NCBI GenBank assembly: GCA_900547255.1
Contig: URGC01000041.1
Location: 1-19,317, forward strand
Source: an uncultured Eubacterium sp.
Lineage (GTDB): Bacteria; Bacillota; Clostridia; Lachnospirales; Lachnospiraceae
Direction: 5' to 3'
DNA: 19,317 nucleotides
Of this stretch, positions 14,941 to 19,317 are shown one piece after another. The position numbers and the translations under genes are program-made. The first letter of the stretch is position 1. Every line of letters starts with the position of its first letter. The notes under the pieces were generated by a model, which saw only the letters and a list, made by a program, of their open reading frames with translations, did not search any database and was not told where the DNA came from.

Positions 14941-16103
14941 TGATTAATGTTAATTGTCTTAATAATATCGCTTCTGTAGGTCTTGATTTATTTTCAAGTG
15001 ATTATAATACATCTGCTTCATTTGAAGAGTCTCAGGCAGTTCTTGTAAGAAGTGCCAAGATGCATGATATGGAGCTTCCAGCAGGACTTCTTGCAATAGC
15101 AAGAGCTGGTGCTGGTGTTAACAATATTCCTCTTGATAAATGTGCTGATACAGGTATCGTTGTATTCAATACACCAGGTGCTAATGCTAATGCGGTTAAG
15201 GAGCATGTTCTTGCAGCTATGCTTCTTGCATCAAGAGATTTAATCGGTGGTATCGACTGGGTTAAGGCTAATAAGGATGATGCTGATATTGCCAAGTCAG
15301 CAGAGAAGGCTAAGAAGGCATTCGCTGGTAAGGAGATTAAGGGCAAGAAGCTCGGTGTTATCGGTCTTGGCGCCATCGGACAGCTTGTTGCCAATGCTGC
15401 TATAAGCCTTGGCATGGAAGTATATGGTTATGACCCATACCTTTCTGTTAATGCTGCATGGAACCTTTCAAGTGAGGTTAAGCACATTGTTAATGTAGAA
15501 GATATCTACAAAGAGTGTGAGTACATTACAATTCATGTTCCAGCACTTGACAGTACTAAGGGAATGATTAACAAGGCTGCATTTGATATGATGCAGAAGG
15601 GTACAGTTGTTATTAACTGTGCAAGAGATGTCCTTGTTGATGAGCCAGCTATTCTTGATGCAATCAAGTCAGGCAAGGTTGCCAAGTATGTTACAGATTT
15701 CCCTAACACAACAACTGCTGGCCAGGAGGGCGTTATCGTTCTTCCTCACCTTGGTGCTTCAACAGAGGAAGCAGAGGATAACTGTGCAGTTATGGCTGTT
15801 AAGGAGTTAAGAAACTTCATCGAGAATGGTAATATCGTTAATTCCGTTAATTATCCAGCCTGCGACATGGGTATATGTTCATCAATCGGACGTGTTGCTA
15901 TATGTCATAAGAATGTTCCAGCAGTAATCAGCAAGATTACAAGCGTTATGGGCGATGCTGGTATTAATATCGAAGAGATGGCTAACAAGTCAAGAGGCGA
16001 TTATGCATATTCACTTCTTGATGTTTCAACAGCAGTTTCAGATGATGTTGTAAGCAAGCTCAATGCTATTGACGGCGTTATCAAAGTACGTGTTGTTAAG
16101 TAA
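14940..16103 (+). CDS. serA: D-3-phosphoglycerate dehydrogenase with ACT domain
   Basis: Oxidises 3-phosphoglycerate to 3-phosphohydroxypyruvate with NAD, the committed step of serine synthesis. The order is substrate domain, NAD-binding GLGAIG (142-147), catalytic N226-x2-R229 in NCARD, and catalytic H270 in LPHLGAST. A C-terminal ACT domain (about 316-387) probably senses serine. The stretch between R229 and H270 is about 15 residues shorter than in E. coli SerA: VTDFPN runs quickly into QEGVIVLPH, so the usual catalytic glutamate of the 'DVFxxEP' segment is not obvious. This short form is typical of many anaerobes, so I still call it SerA. At 387 residues it is a one-ACT form. Confidence 0.95.
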   Translation: MINVNCLNNIASVGLDLFSSDYNTSASFEESQAVLVRSAKMHDMELPAGLLAIARAGAGVNNIPLDKCADTGIVVFNTPGANANAVKEHVLAAMLLASRDLIGGIDWVKANKDDADIAKSAEKAKKAFAGKEIKGKKLGVIGLGAIGQLVANAAISLGMEVYGYDPYLSVNAAWNLSSEVKHIVNVEDIYKECEYITIHVPALDSTKGMINKAAFDMMQKGTVVINCARDVLVDEPAILDAIKSGKVAKYVTDFPNTTTAGQEGVIVLPHLGASTEEAEDNCAVMAVKELRNFIENGNIVNSVNYPACDMGICSSIGRVAICHKNVPAVISKITSVMGDAGINIEEMANKSRGDYAYSLLDVSTAVSDDVVSKLNAIDGVIKVRVVK

Positions 16104-16119
16104 ATAAATGTATTTCTTT

Positions 16120-16164
16120 ATAGAAGTCTTATGGATTGCTTCTGGCAGTCTGTAAGACTTCTAT
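16120..16164 (+). terminator. Long hairpin after serA
   Basis: A 12-bp perfect stem ATAGAAGTCTTA / TAAGACTTCTAT continues through a T-G pair into GGATTGC / GCAGTCT (two G-T pairs), giving a stem of about 20 bp with a 5-base loop. It starts 16 bases after the serA stop. The following bases (TAGCTTTACA) are a poor T tract, and the next promoter's -35 lies within them. It is probably a terminator, or a protective 3' hairpin. Confidence 0.6.
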
Positions 16165-16168
16165 TAGC

Positions 16169-16197
16169 TTTACAATTAAAGTGGGGTACTGTATAAT
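16169..16197 (+). promoter_or_regulatory. Sigma-A promoter of the chemotaxis gene
   Basis: TTTACA (16169-16174), a 17-base spacer and a perfect TATAAT (16192-16197) make the best promoter in the window, 30 bases upstream of the ATG at 16228. Confidence 0.8.
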
Positions 16198-16227
16198 TAT
16201 TTATATTTGTACATGGAGGTTAAAGAA

Positions 16228-17726
16228 ATGAGAGCTGAAGAATACAGCAATGCTGATATTCAGACAGAGCCAGAGATTAATCAGGAACTGGCAAGATGCA
16301 ATAAAACAGCTGCAATCTGGAGATTATTGTTATATCACTGGCATATATTATGGAATATTTTAAAGGCGCAAGAACATTGCCGTATGTTCTGCTTACAATA
16401 GTTATCGGAATGGCTGCACCTGCACTGGAGTGGCTTTTCTATAACAGAAAGCATGACACAACTATGGTTAAGCATGTTCTTGGATATGGTTTTGGTTTAT
16501 TCTACATATTTATTATGATGACAACGAATAATACTCTTGCATTTACATATGTAGTTCCTATGTTTATAGCTATATCGGTATTTAATGATTATAAATTCTC
16601 AATACCAGTCAATGTGTGCTGTGTATTAGTTAACTGCGTACAGGCAGTGATTTTTATTAAAAATGGTGTATACACGATGGATAATCTTGCAGGATTAGAG
16701 ATTCAGATTATTGTTATGATTATAATCGCGGCATATTCAATGTATTCAAGCAGAGTGCTTGAGCAGAATAACAATGCCAAGCTTAAAAAGATTAAAGAAC
16801 ATGGTGATAAGACCGCAGCGATTCTTCACAACACAATGGAGGTCGCTGATAAAATGGGTGAGTGTATCCATGTGATTGATTCTAAGATTAAAGAGCTTGA
16901 TGAGGCAATTAGTGCAACAAGAGAAGCTATGCATGAGGTTACAGTTGGTTCTGGTGATACAGCAGAAGCCGTACAGAAGCAGCTTGAGATGACTGAGGAT
17001 ATACAGCATAAGGTAGATGATGTAAGAGGCAGTACAGACCAGATTATAACAGATATCATGGAATCGCAGAGCGCTGTTTCACAGGGTAATAATAACGTAT
17101 CAGTACTTATTGAGCGTGTTAATACATCAGTTGAAGATGGTAAGATGGTAACTAATGAGTTAGAGCAGCTCAAAGCTATTATGTCTGATATGAATTCAGT
17201 TGTTGATATAATTACCGGAATTACATCACAGACAAGCCTTCTTGCACTTAATGCGAGTATAGAGGCGGCAAGAGCTGGTGAGGCTGGTAAGGGCTTCGCA
17301 GTTGTTGCGACAGAGATTTCCAAGATGGCAGGCGAGACACAGGATGCCACTGTCAAGATAACAGATATGATTGGCAATGTATCAGATGCAATCAACAGAG
17401 TTGTTGATGTTACAGCCAAGATGGTAGAAGAGATAAGTGGACAGCATGAGGCCGCTGTTAATACAGAAGAGAGCTTCAATCAGATTAAATCAAGTTCATC
17501 AAGCATTGATGAGAGTTCCAAGATGTTATCGGATATCGTTGAAAAGCTTGCCAAGGTTAACAAAGACATTGTTGACAGCGTATCTACTATATCAGCCATA
17601 TCTGAGGAGGTTTCTGCACATGCTAATGATACATTCCAAATAAGTGAGCAGAACAGCCATACTGTTGGCGAGGTAGTTGAGATATCAGATGAATTGAAAG
17701 AACTTACAGCAAAACTTAATTCTTAA
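16228..17726 (+). pseudogene. Methyl-accepting chemotaxis protein, frameshifted near the N-terminus
   Basis: Membrane chemoreceptor that would signal to CheA/CheW. The real start is the ATG at 16228, with GGAGG at 16215-16219 and a good promoter. That frame gives MRAEEYSNADI to NKTAAI and then runs out of phase, stopping at 16399-16401. From about 16305 the neighbouring frame is open; from about 16323 it encodes the first membrane helix (IIVISLAYIMEYFKGARTL), then several more helices without a large external sensor domain, and the cytoplasmic coiled coil. The hairpin tip QTSLLALNASIEAARAGE and GKGFAVVATEI (about 17220-17315) is canonical. The frame change fits one lost base between about 16305 and 16325. 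No slippery heptamer is seen, and the later ATG at 16350 has no ribosome site. It is a true mutation or a sequencing error. Confidence 0.75.
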
Positions 17727-17743
17727 GAGAGCGAGGTATACTT

Positions 17744-18979
17744 ATGGCAGATGTCAGACCTTTTGTATGTGTAAGACCTAATGAGAGTATTGTGGATAAA
17801 GTTGCAGCTCTTCCATATGATGTGTATAACAGAAAGGAAGCAGCGCAGGAGGTTAAGAGAGAGCCTCAGTCCTTTCTTGCTATAGACAGGGCAGAGACAC
17901 AGTTTGATGAGTTGGTTGATATGTATTCACAGCAGGTATACGATAAGGCAAAGGAATTGTTTGAGGAGCGTGTAGCTGATGGAACATTTATAACAGATAC
18001 GGATTCGACATATTATATATATGCGCTTACTATGGATGGCAGGACACAGACGGGACTTGTTGCGTGTGCATCTATAGATGACTACCTGAATAATGTTATC
18101 AAGAAGCATGAGAATACAAGAGCGGACAAAGAGTTAGACAGAATTAACCATGTTGATACTCTTGGAGCACAGACTGGCCCTATATTCCTTGCATACAGAG
18201 CTGACAGTGTTATAACGGATGCTGTGAATAAGACTAAGCAGACAGACTGTCTGTATGATTTCACATCTCCTGATGGAATCAGACATCAGGTGTGGAAGAT
18301 GACAGACAAGGAACTTGTTGGAAATGTAAACCATGCATTTGCTGGAATTGATTCGATATATATTGCTGATGGCCATCACAGGGCAGCTTCAGCGGTTAAG
18401 GTTGGCTTAAAGAGACGTGAGCAGAATCCTGGCTATACTGGCAGTGAGGAATTTAATTATTTCCTATCAGTCCTGTTCCCGGATGAAGAGTTAAAGATTC
18501 TTCCATATAACAGAGTAATCAAAGATTTGAACGGATTAACAGATGAGCAGTTTATTGATAAGATAAGTGAACATTTCACAGTGGAAGGTTCAGAGACTCC
18601 TGTTGCACCAGCTAAGAAAGGCACATATGGCATGTATCTGTCTGGCAGATGGTATACGCTCACAGCTAAGAGTGAGATATTATCAGATGATGCTGTTGAT
18701 GGGCTTGATGTTGCTATATTACAGAATAATTTATTTGAGCCGGTATTGGGAATCAAAGACCCTAAGACAGACCAGAGAATTGATTTTGTAGGTGGAATCA
18801 GAGGCCTTGATGAATTGGTAAGAAGATGTAATTCTGACTGTAAGGCTGCATTTTCTATGTATCCGACATCTATATCAGAGCTGTTTGCAGTATCAGATGC
18901 CGGCAGACTTATGCCGCCTAAGTCAACATGGTTCGAGCCAAAGCTTAGAAGTGGTATTTTCATACATAGAATAGATTAA
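17744..18979 (+). CDS. DUF1015 family protein with ADGHHR motif
   Basis: A 411-residue cytoplasmic protein of the DUF1015 family. The family's conserved points are present: VRPFVCVRP at the start, ALPYDVYN, HENT in the middle, ADGHHRAAS at 208-216, and LPYNRV. The DUF1015 gene is often found beside serA and serC, as here, which points to serine or phosphoserine metabolism. The DGHHR motif resembles that of the ParB/sulfiredoxin-fold free-serine kinases (SerK, SbnI), so a kinase- or phosphotransfer-like role is possible; this is inference. GAGG at 17733-17736 precedes the ATG. It starts 17 bases after the chemotaxis gene's stop, has no clear promoter of its own, and is closed by a terminator. 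Confidence 0.9.
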   Translation: MADVRPFVCVRPNESIVDKVAALPYDVYNRKEAAQEVKREPQSFLAIDRAETQFDELVDMYSQQVYDKAKELFEERVADGTFITDTDSTYYIYALTMDGRTQTGLVACASIDDYLNNVIKKHENTRADKELDRINHVDTLGAQTGPIFLAYRADSVITDAVNKTKQTDCLYDFTSPDGIRHQVWKMTDKELVGNVNHAFAGIDSIYIADGHHRAASAVKVGLKRREQNPGYTGSEEFNYFLSVLFPDEELKILPYNRVIKDLNGLTDEQFIDKISEHFTVEGSETPVAPAKKGTYGMYLSGRWYTLTAKSEILSDDAVDGLDVAILQNNLFEPVLGIKDPKTDQRIDFVGGIRGLDELVRRCNSDCKAAFSMYPTSISELFAVSDAGRLMPPKSTWFEPKLRSGIFIHRID

Positions 18980-18989
18980 TTGCGATTAA

Positions 18990-19025
18990 TTAGGCAAAGT
19001 CTAGAAGGGGCTTTGCCTAAATTTT
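18990..19025 (+). terminator. Intrinsic terminator after the DUF1015 gene
   Basis: A perfect 10-bp stem TTAGGCAAAG / CTTTGCCTAA (18990-18999, 19011-19020) with an 11-base loop is followed by ATTTTA. The T run is short, and the ribosome site of the next gene starts 3 bases later, so it may also act as a leader structure. Confidence 0.7.
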
Positions 19026-19040
19026 ATGGAGGTATTAAGG

Positions 19041-19317
19041 ATGATACACGAAGTTATAGATGTAGATATTGATTATGAAAAATTAGGTATAAAGCATGAT
19101 GAGAGCAGGGCAGCAATAACAACATATATTAAAGAGATGTATCCGAATGACCAGAAGCCATTTAAGAGACCGCTTATGATTATATGTCCGGGCGGTGGAT
19201 ATCATCATCACTCTCCAAGAGAGGGCGAGGCTATAGCGGTTAAAATGCTTGATATCGGGATGAATGCAGTTATTCTAAGATACAGTCTGATGCCTAATGA
19301 ATTTCCATGTGCTTTAT
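19041..19317 (+). CDS. Alpha/beta hydrolase (esterase-like), 5' part only
   Basis: The first 92 codons of a gene cut by the window edge. Translation gives MIHEVIDVDIDYEKL, then RPLMIICPGGGYHHHSPREGEA and a strand reading NAVILRYSL. The PGGGY segment followed by S-x-REGE is the oxyanion-hole region of esterase/lipase-type alpha/beta hydrolases, including acetylesterase-like members that act on plant polysaccharides. The nucleophilic serine and the rest of the triad lie beyond the edge, so the substrate is unknown. No signal peptide is seen, which suggests a cytoplasmic enzyme. GGAGG at 19028-19032 lies 8 bases before the ATG. Confidence 0.85.
   Translation, partial: MIHEVIDVDIDYEKLGIKHDESRAAITTYIKEMYPNDQKPFKRPLMIICPGGGYHHHSPREGEAIAVKMLDIGMNAVILRYSLMPNEFPCAL

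Noticed and set aside
16300..16345. Programmed -1 frameshift in the chemoreceptor gene
   Set aside because: No X-XXY-YYZ slippery heptamer is in phase and no downstream pseudoknot was seen; this receptor family is not known to use frameshifting.

Overview
The window looks like chromosomal DNA of a low-GC Gram-positive anaerobe. The best fit is the family Lachnospiraceae (Clostridia), perhaps close to Lachnospira/Eubacterium eligens. The reasons are AT-rich codon use, strong GGAGG ribosome binding sites, sigma-A-type promoters, a CD1108-type conjugative-element remnant, the tgt-yajC pair, the serC-serA-DUF1015 neighbourhood and a lipobox cyclophilin. The family is an inference from gene content; the species is a guess.

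Left end (1-2093) is a worn accessory region. It starts with the broken remains of a ToxN/AbiQ-type (type III toxin-antitoxin) endoribonuclease, followed by an intrinsic terminator and a truncated CD1108-family mobile-element protein. Next comes a tandem array of four 32-33 bp repeats, which leads straight into an intact AAA+ ATPase with a DUF4143/nuclease-like C-terminus. From 2154 on the genes are chromosomal in character: a lipoprotein peptidyl-prolyl isomerase and a cytoplasmic prolidase-like amidohydrolase.

Positions 4143-6351 hold a compact run of four small membrane proteins. The first two have N-terminal four-cysteine zinc ribbons, and three carry related extracytoplasmic C-terminal domains. 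They are close-packed or overlapping and look like paralogues of one another. I recognise no named system, and this is the best candidate here for undescribed biology.

Positions 6413-9026 hold aroC (chorismate synthase), tgt (queuosine tRNA modification) and yajC (Sec accessory), closed by a terminator. A promoter then drives leuB-ilvD-ilvB (branched-chain amino acids; no ilvN, ilvC or leuACD here). A second promoter with a structured leader drives serC-serA (serine synthesis, coupled by a 1-base stop/start overlap). After a long hairpin, a third and very good promoter drives a methyl-accepting chemotaxis protein gene that is frameshifted near its start. A DUF1015 protein with an ADGHHR motif follows 17 bases later. 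A terminator and the 5' end of an alpha/beta-hydrolase gene close the window.

No rRNA, tRNA, CRISPR array or intact insertion sequence was seen. All genes lie on the plus strand.
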